A DNA stretch of 26,652 nt, from assembly GCA_002396125.1 (NCBI GenBank), contig DGWL01000022.1, positions 2,512 through 29,163 on the forward strand, written 5' to 3'. The translations under genes were made by a program, and so were the position numbers. The stretch's first letter is position 1. The number at the start of each line of letters is the position of its first letter. The DNA is from Porphyromonadaceae bacterium UBA4259 (GTDB lineage: Bacteria > Bacteroidota > Bacteroidia > Bacteroidales > Muribaculaceae). Below, piece by piece: positions 1 through 6,688 of the stretch. The notes beneath the pieces are model-generated. The model did not search any database. It was not told where the DNA came from and saw nothing but the letters and a program-made list of their open reading frames with translations.

Positions 1-2026
1 GGTTGCGCTCGTTGAACATAGCCTTCACCTTGCCGTAGTGAGTGCCGGCGAGCACTATGTCGCCCACCCGCAGCGTGCCGTTGTCGACGAGTACAGTGGC
101 AATGTAGCCACGTCCCTTGTCGAGCGACGACTCAATAATCGATCCCGTAGCCTTGCGGTCGGGGTTGGCCTTCAGGTCAAGCATGTCGGCCTCAAGGAGC
201 ACCTTCTCCATGAGTTCCTCCACGCCAATACCCTTCTTGGCCGAGATGTCTTGACTTTGATACTTGCCACCCCAGTCCTCAACGAGGTAGTTCATGTTGG
301 CAAGTTCTTCTTTAATCTTCTCGGGGTTAGCGCCTTCCTTGTCAATCTTGTTGATGGCAAAGACAATGGGCACACCCGCTGCCGAGGCGTGGTTGAGGGC
401 CTCCTTGGTTTGAGGCATCACGTTGTCGTCGGCAGCGACAATCACGATAACAATGTCGGTCACCTTGGCTCCGCGTGCGCGCATGGCGGTGAATGCCTCG
501 TGACCGGGAGTGTCGAGGAAGGTGATGCGGCGGCCGTTGGGCAGCTTCACGTTGTAGGCACCAATGTGCTGCGTGATACCACCAGCCTCACCCGCAATCA
601 CGTTACTCTTGCGGATGTAGTCGAGCAGCGACGTCTTGCCGTGGTCAACGTGACCCATCACAGTAACCACAGGCGGGCGTTGTTGCAAATCCTCGGGACG
701 GTCTTCCTCCTCGTGGATTGCCTCTACCACATCGGCGCTCTCATATTCGGTCTTGAAGCCAAACTCCTCGGCCACAATATTGATAGTCTCGGCATCAAGG
801 CGCTGGTTAATCGATACCATCACGCCCAGATTCATGCAGGTGCCAATCACCTTGTTGATGGGCACGTTCATCATCATAGCCAGGTCGTTGGCGGTAACAA
901 ACTCGGTGAGCTTGAGGATTTTGCGCTCGGCGGCTTGCAATGCTGCCTCCTTGCTTTCCTCCTCACGCACGGCCTCGCGTTTCTCGCGACGCCACTTGGC
1001 TCCCATGTTCTGCTTCTTGTTGGTGAGGCGTGCAAGCGTCTCTTTCACCTGGCGCTGAACATCCTCCTCATTAACTTGCGGACGCAATGGGCGCTTGGCC
1101 TTCTTGTCCTTCTTCTTGCCGGTGTTGCTCTCGTTATCCTTTCTCGCATTCTTGCCTGGAGCATTCTGGATTTGCTGAGCGGCCTTCTCAATGTCGACCT
1201 TCTCGCGTCCTATGCGGCGACGCTTTTTCTTCACGCCGTCCTCGCCCTGGCGAGCCTTCTCCTTGGCAATGCGCTCCTGGCGGCGTTCCTCCTTAGTCTT
1301 CTTCTTGGGCCTGGTCGACTGGTTGATGGCCGAGAGGTCAATCTTGCCCACCACGTTGATGCTGGTCTTCAACGATGGAATAGATGTGGTGAAAATTTCG
1401 GGGTCCTTCTTCTCGGCAACCTCGGCGGGCGCTGGCGTGGCTGCGGGCTCGGCCTCAGCCTCAGGCTCGGGTTCGCTCACGGCAGCTGCCACAGGTGCCA
1501 CCACAGGAGGCACTTCGGCTTCCTCGGGCATGGCAGGAGCCTCAGGCTGCTCTTCTTGCGATGCGGGGACCTGCTCCACCGGTGCCGGCTGTGGTTCCAC
1601 AACGGGCTCGGCAGGCTTTGCGGGCTCGGCTTCCTGCGCTACAGGAGCCTCAGGTTCCTGCTTCGGTGCAGGCTCTTCCTTCTTGGCTGGCTTGCCGGTG
1701 CTGTCTAGGTCGATTTTGCCAATCACCTTGGGCTTGCGCAGTTCGGTCTCGGTTTTAGCCACCTCAGTCGCCGGCTTTGCGGCATCGTCCTCGGCAGCTT
1801 GCTTCGACTTTTCTTTCTCCTTTTGCCGGGCACTGGTCAAGTACTCCGACTTGAGCTTCTGCTCCATGTCGGGCTTGAATTCCTTGATGAGTATTTCCAG
1901 CACATCCTCATCAATCTTGGTGTTGGGGGTAACCTCAATGTCAATCTTCTTCTTGGCAAAGAAGTCTTGAATGGTTTGTTGCCCAACATTCAAATCTTTA
2001 ATAATCTTACTTAATTTTACGCGCAT
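1..2026 (-). CDS. infB: Translation initiation factor IF-2, 3' end outside the window
   Basis: IF-2 is the GTPase that brings initiator tRNA to the 30S subunit and promotes subunit joining. The reading frame opens at the ATG complementary to 2024-2026 (MRVKLSKIIKDLNV) and runs off the left edge without a stop, giving about 675 residues. Visible parts: a short IF-2 N-terminal helical module (about 1-60); a Pro/Glu/Ala-rich low-complexity stretch (about 110-195); a Lys/Arg-rich region (about 215-330); a second IF2_N-like module ending near 430; then the G domain with G1 GHVDHGKT (458-465), GGITQHIGA, G3 DTPGHEAF (about 505), G4 NKID (about 559) and G5 SAKKG. The sequence stops in the following beta-barrel domain (HYGKVKAMFNERN). 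Family members in Bacteroidales are about 1000 residues, so roughly a third is missing. It is the last visible gene of the rimP-nusA-infB operon, 84 nt after nusA. Confidence 0.97.
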   Translation of the reverse strand, partial: MRVKLSKIIKDLNVGQQTIQDFFAKKKIDIEVTPNTKIDEDVLEILIKEFKPDMEQKLKSEYLTSARQKEKEKSKQAAEDDAAKPATEVAKTETELRKPKVIGKIDLDSTGKPAKKEEPAPKQEPEAPVAQEAEPAKPAEPVVEPQPAPVEQVPASQEEQPEAPAMPEEAEVPPVVAPVAAAVSEPEPEAEAEPAATPAPAEVAEKKDPEIFTTSIPSLKTSINVVGKIDLSAINQSTRPKKKTKEERRQERIAKEKARQGEDGVKKKRRRIGREKVDIEKAAQQIQNAPGKNARKDNESNTGKKKDKKAKRPLRPQVNEEDVQRQVKETLARLTNKKQNMGAKWRREKREAVREEESKEAALQAAERKILKLTEFVTANDLAMMMNVPINKVIGTCMNLGVMVSINQRLDAETINIVAEEFGFKTEYESADVVEAIHEEEDRPEDLQQRPPVVTVMGHVDHGKTSLLDYIRKSNVIAGEAGGITQHIGAYNVKLPNGRRITFLDTPGHEAFTAMRARGAKVTDIVIVIVAADDNVMPQTKEALNHASAAGVPIVFAINKIDKEGANPEKIKEELANMNYLVEDWGGKYQSQDISAKKGIGVEELMEKVLLEADMLDLKANPDRKATGSIIESSLDKGRGYIATVLVDNGTLRVGDIVLAGTHYGKVKAMFNERN

Positions 2027-2093
2027 AGAAAAGAAATAACGAGTTATGTTTTGCTAAGTGTTAAGTGCTAAGTTGTTAGTGTAGTAATGTGTG

Positions 2094-2110
2094 CGTGTGC
2101 AGGTCACACG
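2094..2110 (-). other. Small perfect hairpin between nusA and infB
   Basis: A perfect 6-bp inverted repeat (CGTGTG, 5-nt loop, CACACG) lies directly after the nusA stop codon, at the start of the 84-nt gap before infB. There is no T-tract in the infB direction, so it is not an intrinsic terminator. A role in RNA processing or pausing within the operon is possible but unsupported. Such a short stem can occur by chance. Confidence 0.25.
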
Positions 2111-3373
2111 TTAGTCCTCAAATTCGGCACGCAGGATTTCGAGCACTTCGTCAACGGTGTCTTCCTCAAGGTCGGCACGGTCGATGAGGTCCTGGCGTGG
2201 AGTGTTGAGAACAGCCTTGGCGGTAGCGCAGCCTATCGACTTCAAGGCATCGATTACCCACTGGTCGATTTCGTCGTTGAAGCGATCCAGGTAAACGTCG
2301 TCCTCATCGTTCTCAAGGTCGCGATACACGTCGATGGTGTAGCCCGAGAGCATCGAGGCGAGCTTGATGTTCAAGCCACCGCGGCCAATGGCTAGCGACA
2401 CCTCCTCGGGGCGCAGGAACACCTCGGCGCGCTTGGTCTCATCATCGATGCGGATGGTGGTAATCTTGGCGGGGCTCAACGCGCGCTGGATGAAGAGCAC
2501 GGGGTCGGGGGTATAGTTGATGACATCGATGTTCTCGTTGCGCAGTTCACGCACGATGCCATGGATGCGGCCACCCTTCACGCCCACGCAAGCGCCCACA
2601 GGGTCGATGCGGTCGTCATAGCTCTCAACGGCAATCTTGGCGCGCTCGCCTGGCTTGCGTGCCACGGCGCGGATAACGATGAGGCCATCATGAATCTCGG
2701 GCACCTCAAGCTCAAAGAGGCGACGCAGGAACTGCTCGCTGGTGCGCGAAACTATAATCTTGGGGTTATTGTTTTGGTTGTCAACCTTGTGAATGACGGC
2801 GCGCACGGTGTCGCCCTTGTGATAGATGTCGGTGGGAATCTGCTGATCCTTGGGCAGGATGAGCTCGTTCTTCTCGTCGTCGAGCAGCAGCACCTCACGC
2901 TTCCAGGTTTGATAAACCTCGCCGCTCACGAGCTCGCCTTCCAGATCCTTGAACTTATTGTAGATGGCGTCCTTCTGCAGGTCGAGAATCTTGCTGGCAA
3001 GAGTCTGACGCAGGTTGAGGATAGCGCGACGGCCAAACTTAGCGAAGTCGATTTTGCGGGTGTGTTCCTCGCCTATCTCGCAGTCGGGGTCGGGACTCTC
3101 GGCATCGTTGCGAGCGTCGGTGAGGCCAATCTCCTGGTTGGGATTCTGCACTTCACCGTCGGGGACCACCTCAAGATTCTGGTAAATCTCACAGTCGCCC
3201 TTGTCGGGGTTCATGATGACGTCGAAATTCTCGTCGCTGCCAAACATCTTGGCAATCACGCTGCGAAACGATTCCTCCAAGACACTAATCATAGTGGTCT
3301 TGTCGATGTTTTTCAACTCTTTAAACTCCGAAAACTGGTCGGCCATATCGACCGTTTCTACTTTCTTAGCCAT
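2111..3373 (-). CDS. nusA: Transcription termination/antitermination protein NusA
   Basis: NusA binds RNA polymerase and nascent RNA and modulates pausing, termination and antitermination. The 420-residue protein shows the expected order: an N-terminal RNAP-binding domain (about 1-135, with DKTTMISVLEESFRSVIAKM); an S1 domain (about 144-210, ending PKIIVSRT); KH1 (about 230-300, with DPVGACVGVKGGRIHGI and DVINY); KH2 (about 302-352, with the GxxG-type loop IGRGGLNIKLAS); and one short acidic C-terminal helical repeat (about 368-418). This matches the shorter NusA of Bacteroidota, not the two-repeat E. coli form of 495 residues. The ATG at 3373 (MAKK) was chosen because family members start with MAKKxET. 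It lies 9 nt after rimP and upstream of infB, the standard arrangement. Confidence 0.97.
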   Translation of the reverse strand: MAKKVETVDMADQFSEFKELKNIDKTTMISVLEESFRSVIAKMFGSDENFDVIMNPDKGDCEIYQNLEVVPDGEVQNPNQEIGLTDARNDAESPDPDCEIGEEHTRKIDFAKFGRRAILNLRQTLASKILDLQKDAIYNKFKDLEGELVSGEVYQTWKREVLLLDDEKNELILPKDQQIPTDIYHKGDTVRAVIHKVDNQNNNPKIIVSRTSEQFLRRLFELEVPEIHDGLIVIRAVARKPGERAKIAVESYDDRIDPVGACVGVKGGRIHGIVRELRNENIDVINYTPDPVLFIQRALSPAKITTIRIDDETKRAEVFLRPEEVSLAIGRGGLNIKLASMLSGYTIDVYRDLENDEDDVYLDRFNDEIDQWVIDALKSIGCATAKAVLNTPRQDLIDRADLEEDTVDEVLEILRAEFED

Positions 3374-3382
3374 AATTCTTAG

Positions 3383-3847
3383 TTAAAACTGAATGATATT
3401 TTTAGTGTATTTTATTTCGTCATACTTGAAAGTGTGCTCCACGTCTTGCACCTCGGGGCGCTTCTTGCCCTCAACTTTCACCTTGGTGGCCACTGCCACA
3501 GTGAACTGCTGTGGTTCAACTCCGGTGAGTGTGCCCTTGAACTTGCGGCCGTCGGCAGTGAGCACTTCCACTTCTCCGCCCAGGTTTTTCTCATATTGCT
3601 TGAGAACCTTGAAGGGGTCGGTGAGGCTGTAGCTCCCCACGGTGAGTTCATAATCCTCAACATCCTGATCAAAAGCCTCATGCACCGCATTGTTCACAGC
3701 GATGCAGTCATCGATGGTGATGCTCTCCATGCTGTCGAGCTGCACGTCAATCACGTTGTCGGCGCTCACGTTGAGCTCCACAAGAAACATCTTGCTGCCA
3801 TCCAGGGCTTTTTCAATCACTGCCGCGAGTTCTTTCTTGTCAATCAT
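3383..3847 (-). CDS. rimP: Ribosome maturation factor RimP
   Basis: RimP is a cytoplasmic assembly factor for the 30S subunit. The 154-residue product has the two-domain layout: an N-terminal alpha/beta domain (about 1-75) with ESITIDDCIAVNNAVHEAFD, followed by DYELTVGSYSLTDPFK, the form this family's conserved motif (E. coli YxLEVSSPGxxRPL) takes here. A C-terminal Sm-like barrel (about 85-154) includes GRKFKGTLTGVEPQQFTV. The motif is looser than in Proteobacteria, as is usual for Bacteroidales RimP. It is the first gene of the operon, 94 nt downstream of a well-formed Bacteroidota promoter and 9 nt before nusA. Identification rests on both sequence and position. Confidence 0.93.
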   Translation of the reverse strand: MIDKKELAAVIEKALDGSKMFLVELNVSADNVIDVQLDSMESITIDDCIAVNNAVHEAFDQDVEDYELTVGSYSLTDPFKVLKQYEKNLGGEVEVLTADGRKFKGTLTGVEPQQFTVAVATKVKVEGKKRPEVQDVEHTFKYDEIKYTKNIIQF

Positions 3848-3941
3848 AATTTTCTATAAATATATAAATAATGTGCAATTTTTTCCAAATTATAACAAAA
3901 TAGAGGAAGCTTCAGAGCCCCCTCCTCGTGGAATTGCGTTG

Positions 3942-3973
3942 CAAAGATAGATAAAATACTACACATGAGCAAG
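3942..3973 (-). promoter_or_regulatory. Promoter of the rimP-nusA-infB operon
   Basis: On the minus strand the -7 element TATCTTTG (3949 down to 3942) matches the Bacteroidota consensus TAnnTTTG exactly. CTTG (3973-3970) matches three of four bases of the -33 element TTTG, with a 20-bp spacer. Transcription would start near 3935, leaving a leader of roughly 90 nt before rimP. No terminator-like hairpin or riboswitch was recognised in that leader. Confidence 0.7.
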
Positions 3974-4154
3974 CCGCGGCAAGTCATCACTGCCGCAAAC
4001 CACCTCTCAAGGCTTAATTATTAACAAAATTTACCGTAATTTCACACAAATTATCTTTCATCCCGTTATTTACCTTTTACTAGCTTTTTCCACCATGTTA
4101 AATTCACATCACACATGCAACCTCCAATTTTTATTAAAAAAAATTTACTTTTTA
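3974..4154. other. AT-rich divergent intergenic region
   Basis: This is the central part of the 382-bp gap between rimP (minus) and the first adhesin gene (plus). Apart from the two promoters at its borders, no gene, RNA or clear inverted repeat was seen. The last 30 bp (TTTTTATTAAAAAAAATT then TTACTTTTT) resemble the corresponding stretch before the second adhesin gene (about 6568-6590), so this upstream DNA appears to be part of the duplicated cassette. Confidence 0.5.
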
Positions 4155-4186
4155 CTTGGTTTTTTACACATTTTGTAATAATTTTG
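4155..4186 (+). promoter_or_regulatory. Promoter of the first adhesin-like gene
   Basis: CTTG (4155-4158) and TAATTTTG (4179-4186) form a Bacteroidota -33/-7 pair with a 20-bp spacer. The sequence after the -7 box (CAACCGTATTATTAATTTTT) is closely matched after the equivalent box of the second paralogue. The start would be near 4193, giving a leader of about 37 nt. Confidence 0.7.
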
Positions 4187-4229
4187 CAACCGTATTATTA
4201 ATTTTTTGTTTAACTCTAATTTTGATTTT

Positions 4230-6230
4230 ATGAAAAGCAAGATTACCTTATTAGTGTTAGCGGCAGCTCTCTTGGTGCCTTCTACACTCAGCGCCAAGAT
4301 TTCGACTGGCGTAAAGGCTTTCAAGGCCAATCAATCAAAGAACATTACCCTGGCTAAGCGCGGTGGCGACATTGCAATGCCCGTTAAGATGGACGGCAAG
4401 GCTCACATGCTGGGCATGCCCAAGGCCGAGGGTGAGACCCTGGTTTGGGACTTTGAGGATGAAGCTCAATTCAGCCAGTTCATTCTTGAAGATAAGGACG
4501 GTGACGGCTACAACTGGCAGTACTACAACAACACCGGTGTTGAATCAGGCCAAATGAGCACTCACGAAGGCATGGGTGTTATTTCATCGGCCAGCTACGT
4601 TAACGACGGCTCTGGCGGTGGCACTCCTGTTACCCCCGACAACTGGCTGATTTCGCCCGAGGTAACCCTGGGTGGCGGCCTCAGCTTCTGGGCTATGGGA
4701 CAGGATGCAAGCTATGCAGCCGAGGTATTTGGTGTTTTCGTAAGCGTTGACGGTGAGAACTGGACTCAAGTTGGCGCCGACAAGACTGCTACTAGCGAGT
4801 ATGTACTCTATGAGTATGACCTCAGCCCATACGACGGCCAGGCAGGTCAGTTCGCTATCGTTCACCACAACGTTACCGACATGTTCATGCTCAACGTTGA
4901 CGACATCACCTTCAACCCCAGTGGTGTTGTCACTCCCGAGCCACTGATTCCCACCAACGTTTATGTTACTCCTACCGCCACCACCGGTGACGTTGCTTGG
5001 ACTCCCGGCGACCACAACGGTTCTTGGGACCTGCGCTATCGTCCTTACATCGATCCCGCTTTGCTCGGTGCCGACTGGAGCATGACTATCGACAACTACC
5101 AGGATATCTCTGGCCAGTTCTCTATCATGGATGCCGACGGTGATGGCGTGAACTGGGGTCTCGCTTATGCCGACGAGGCTCAGACCGAGATTTGCTTCTA
5201 CAGCGAGAGCTGGAACAGCAGCAATGGAGCCCTCACTCCCGACAACTGGCTGATTACTCCCGAGGTAACCATGGGTGGCACTCTCAAGTTCAAGACTTGG
5301 AACTACAGCAGCTCCTATCTAGATCAAATCGCTGTTTACTATGCACCAACCGATTGGGAGACTACCGACGACTTCATCCAAATCTCTGACATCCTCACTC
5401 CAGGCACCACTGCCGAGGAGGTTGAGATTGACCTGAGCGACTATGAGGGCATGGGCGTTATCGCTTTCCGTCACTTCGGCACTACCGACATGTTCCGCAT
5501 CATGGTTAGCAACGTTCAGGTTATCCTGCCAGACGCTCCCGAGGTTCCCGACTGGACTCTCGTTCAGGACGTAACTAATCCTTACACTATCGAGGGCTTG
5601 ACTCCAGCAACCGACTATGAGGTACAGGTAATGGCTTACAATGAGGAAGGCGACAAGAGCACCGAGTGGACCGAGAGCGTAATCTTCACTACTCTCACCG
5701 ATGGTGAGCAACCAGTTGAGATCAACAATCTCTACCTCACCGGTACATTCACCGACTGGAGCCAGAATGCTGATGGCTGCATCGCATTTGAGGAAGTTGA
5801 AGACGGCGTATTTGAGGCTAAGGCCGACATCGAGGCAGGTGGCGAGTTCAAGATTATCACCTTCGCCGAGGATGGCGCTATCACTTGGTTCGGTGGCATC
5901 GATGAGACTCAAGCAGGCTTCTACCTGATCACTCCTGAGCTCCTTAACGTTCCCACCGCTCTTATCGACGGCTCTAACTTCAAGATGCAAGAGGGTGCTG
6001 TTTACATCATCCGCGTTACCGAGGCACAGGCACAGACCACCGGCATCAAGGGCGTTGCAGAGCCTCTGCAGGTAGAGTTCATCTACTACGCTCCTACCGC
6101 TATCGAGAACCTCAACACCGACAGCAAGGTTGACAACACTTACTACAACCTCCAGGGTGTTAAGTTCAACGGTATGCCTAGCGTTCCCGGCATCTACATC
6201 AACGGTGGCAAGAAGGTTATCGTTAAGTAA
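4230..6230 (+). CDS. Secreted adhesin-like protein with two choice-of-anchor J domains and a T9SS-type tail (paralogue A)
   Basis: A 666-residue exported protein; ATG 4230 is chosen because MKSKITLLVLAAALLVPSTLSA is a signal peptide, whereas the upstream TTG is unlikely. Domains: choice-of-anchor J/cleaved-adhesin domain 1 (about 72-230: WDFED, DKDGDGYNW, TPDNWLISPEV, DMFMLNVDDI); start of a fibronectin-III fold (about 240-275, GDVAWTPG...WDLRYRPY); J domain 2 (about 283-432: DADGDGVNW, TPDNWLITPEV, AFRHFGTTDMF); end of the FN3 fold (about 440-490, WTLVQDV...YTIEGLTPATDYEVQV), so J2 looks inserted into FN3; an E-set/SusE-like domain (about 498-620, LYLTGTFTDWSQ); and a C-terminal tail (623-666, YYNLQG...PGIYI..GKKVIVK) like type IX secretion sorting domains. 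Likely cell-surface or released, binding protein or glycan; the ligand is unknown. No catalytic domain was seen. It is monocistronic, with its own promoter and terminator. Confidence 0.85.
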   Translation: MKSKITLLVLAAALLVPSTLSAKISTGVKAFKANQSKNITLAKRGGDIAMPVKMDGKAHMLGMPKAEGETLVWDFEDEAQFSQFILEDKDGDGYNWQYYNNTGVESGQMSTHEGMGVISSASYVNDGSGGGTPVTPDNWLISPEVTLGGGLSFWAMGQDASYAAEVFGVFVSVDGENWTQVGADKTATSEYVLYEYDLSPYDGQAGQFAIVHHNVTDMFMLNVDDITFNPSGVVTPEPLIPTNVYVTPTATTGDVAWTPGDHNGSWDLRYRPYIDPALLGADWSMTIDNYQDISGQFSIMDADGDGVNWGLAYADEAQTEICFYSESWNSSNGALTPDNWLITPEVTMGGTLKFKTWNYSSSYLDQIAVYYAPTDWETTDDFIQISDILTPGTTAEEVEIDLSDYEGMGVIAFRHFGTTDMFRIMVSNVQVILPDAPEVPDWTLVQDVTNPYTIEGLTPATDYEVQVMAYNEEGDKSTEWTESVIFTTLTDGEQPVEINNLYLTGTFTDWSQNADGCIAFEEVEDGVFEAKADIEAGGEFKIITFAEDGAITWFGGIDETQAGFYLITPELLNVPTALIDGSNFKMQEGAVYIIRVTEAQAQTTGIKGVAEPLQVEFIYYAPTAIENLNTDSKVDNTYYNLQGVKFNGMPSVPGIYINGGKKVIVK

Positions 6231-6237
6231 GAAACGC
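5724..6237 (+). repeat. Near-identical direct repeat, copy 1 (3' end of paralogue A)
   Basis: This 514-bp segment is almost identical to 8090-8597 and covers the E-set domain, the C-terminal sorting tail, the stop codon and 7 bp beyond. At the protein level about four substitutions and one two-residue (6-nt) indel separate the copies over about 167 residues. The upstream halves of the two genes are much more diverged. Confidence 0.9.
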
Positions 6238-6274
6238 CTAACGCTTTAAGGGATTATCCCCTAGCCAATTAACA

Positions 6275-6312
6275 GGACTGCTTCCCATCACGGGAGGCAG
6301 TCCTTGTTTTTT
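6275..6312 (+). terminator. Intrinsic terminator of paralogue A
   Basis: A 12-bp stem with one G-T wobble (GGACTGCTTCCC at 6275-6286, loop ATCAC, GGGAGGCAGTCC at 6292-6303) is followed by TTGTTTTTT. It sits 44 nt after the stop codon. The same hairpin recurs after paralogue B. Confidence 0.9.
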
Positions 6313-6492
6313 ATATGGCGCGCAACAAACACGACGTGGGGGTCGCCACCGGCGACAGATTTGCCTCTGCCGGAGGCAGACCTTTGAGTAACCGGGGATA
6401 CCGCTTGTGGAGCGAGCCTCCAGGCGAGCGCAGCAAGCAGCACCCCAGGATAGCAATGACTCCACCCCACCCCAGTCGCCAAAGGCGACCCC
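6275..6492. repeat. Palindromic intergenic repeat, copy 1
   Basis: A GC-rich element of about 218 bp, starting with the terminator hairpin, is repeated at 8636-8851 with long identical blocks (for example ATATGGCGCGCAACAAACAC and the block around CTTTGAGTAACCGGGG). It contains several inverted repeats: GTCGCC-acc-GGCGAC (6342-6356), the same palindrome as GTCGCC-aaa-GGCGAC (6475-6489), TGCCTC-tgccg-GAGGCA (6362-6378), and a larger imperfect stem whose arms are ACCGCTTG (from about 6400) and CAAGCAGCA (from about 6434). It is GC-rich, against flanks that are mostly A and T. Short reading frames cross it in several frames and on both strands, which argues against any one being a gene. It could be a REP/MITE-like element or a structured RNA; I do not recognise the family. 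Confidence 0.8.
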
Positions 6493-6611
6493 TTGTAACA
6501 AATCGGCATTTACAATTAACCACTTTATATTATAGTTTATTAAAAAAACACCTGACAGACCTACTATTTTTAATAAAAATTTACTTTTTTGTTATATTTC
6601 TTTGTAATATT
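6493..6611. other. AT-rich region before paralogue B
   Basis: The remainder of the 458-bp gap between the two adhesin genes is AT-rich and holds no gene that I can support. Its last part resembles the DNA upstream of paralogue A, consistent with duplication of the promoter region along with the gene. Confidence 0.5.
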
Positions 6612-6643
6612 ATTGTAATTTTAAATAAATTGTAATATTTTTG
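6612..6643 (+). promoter_or_regulatory. Promoter of the second adhesin-like gene
   Basis: ATTG (6612-6615) and TATTTTTG (6636-6643) with a 20-bp spacer fit the Bacteroidota -33/-7 pattern. TAACCGTGATTAATATTTTT follows the -7 box and parallels the sequence after the promoter of paralogue A. The leader to ATG 6689 would be about 40 nt. Confidence 0.65.
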
Positions 6644-6688
6644 TAACCGTGATTAATATTTTTTTCTAATTCTAAAAACTATTAATTT

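Noticed and set aside
1440..1700. Repetitive GC-rich stretch as a non-coding repeat
   Set aside because: It encodes the Pro/Glu/Ala-rich low-complexity linker of IF-2, a normal feature of this family.
38..1708. A 556-codon open frame on the plus strand, with other long frames nearby
   Set aside because: It is antisense to infB, whose G-domain motifs are unmistakable. The translation is low-complexity Leu/Gly/His-rich, as expected of a complement frame in GC-rich coding DNA.
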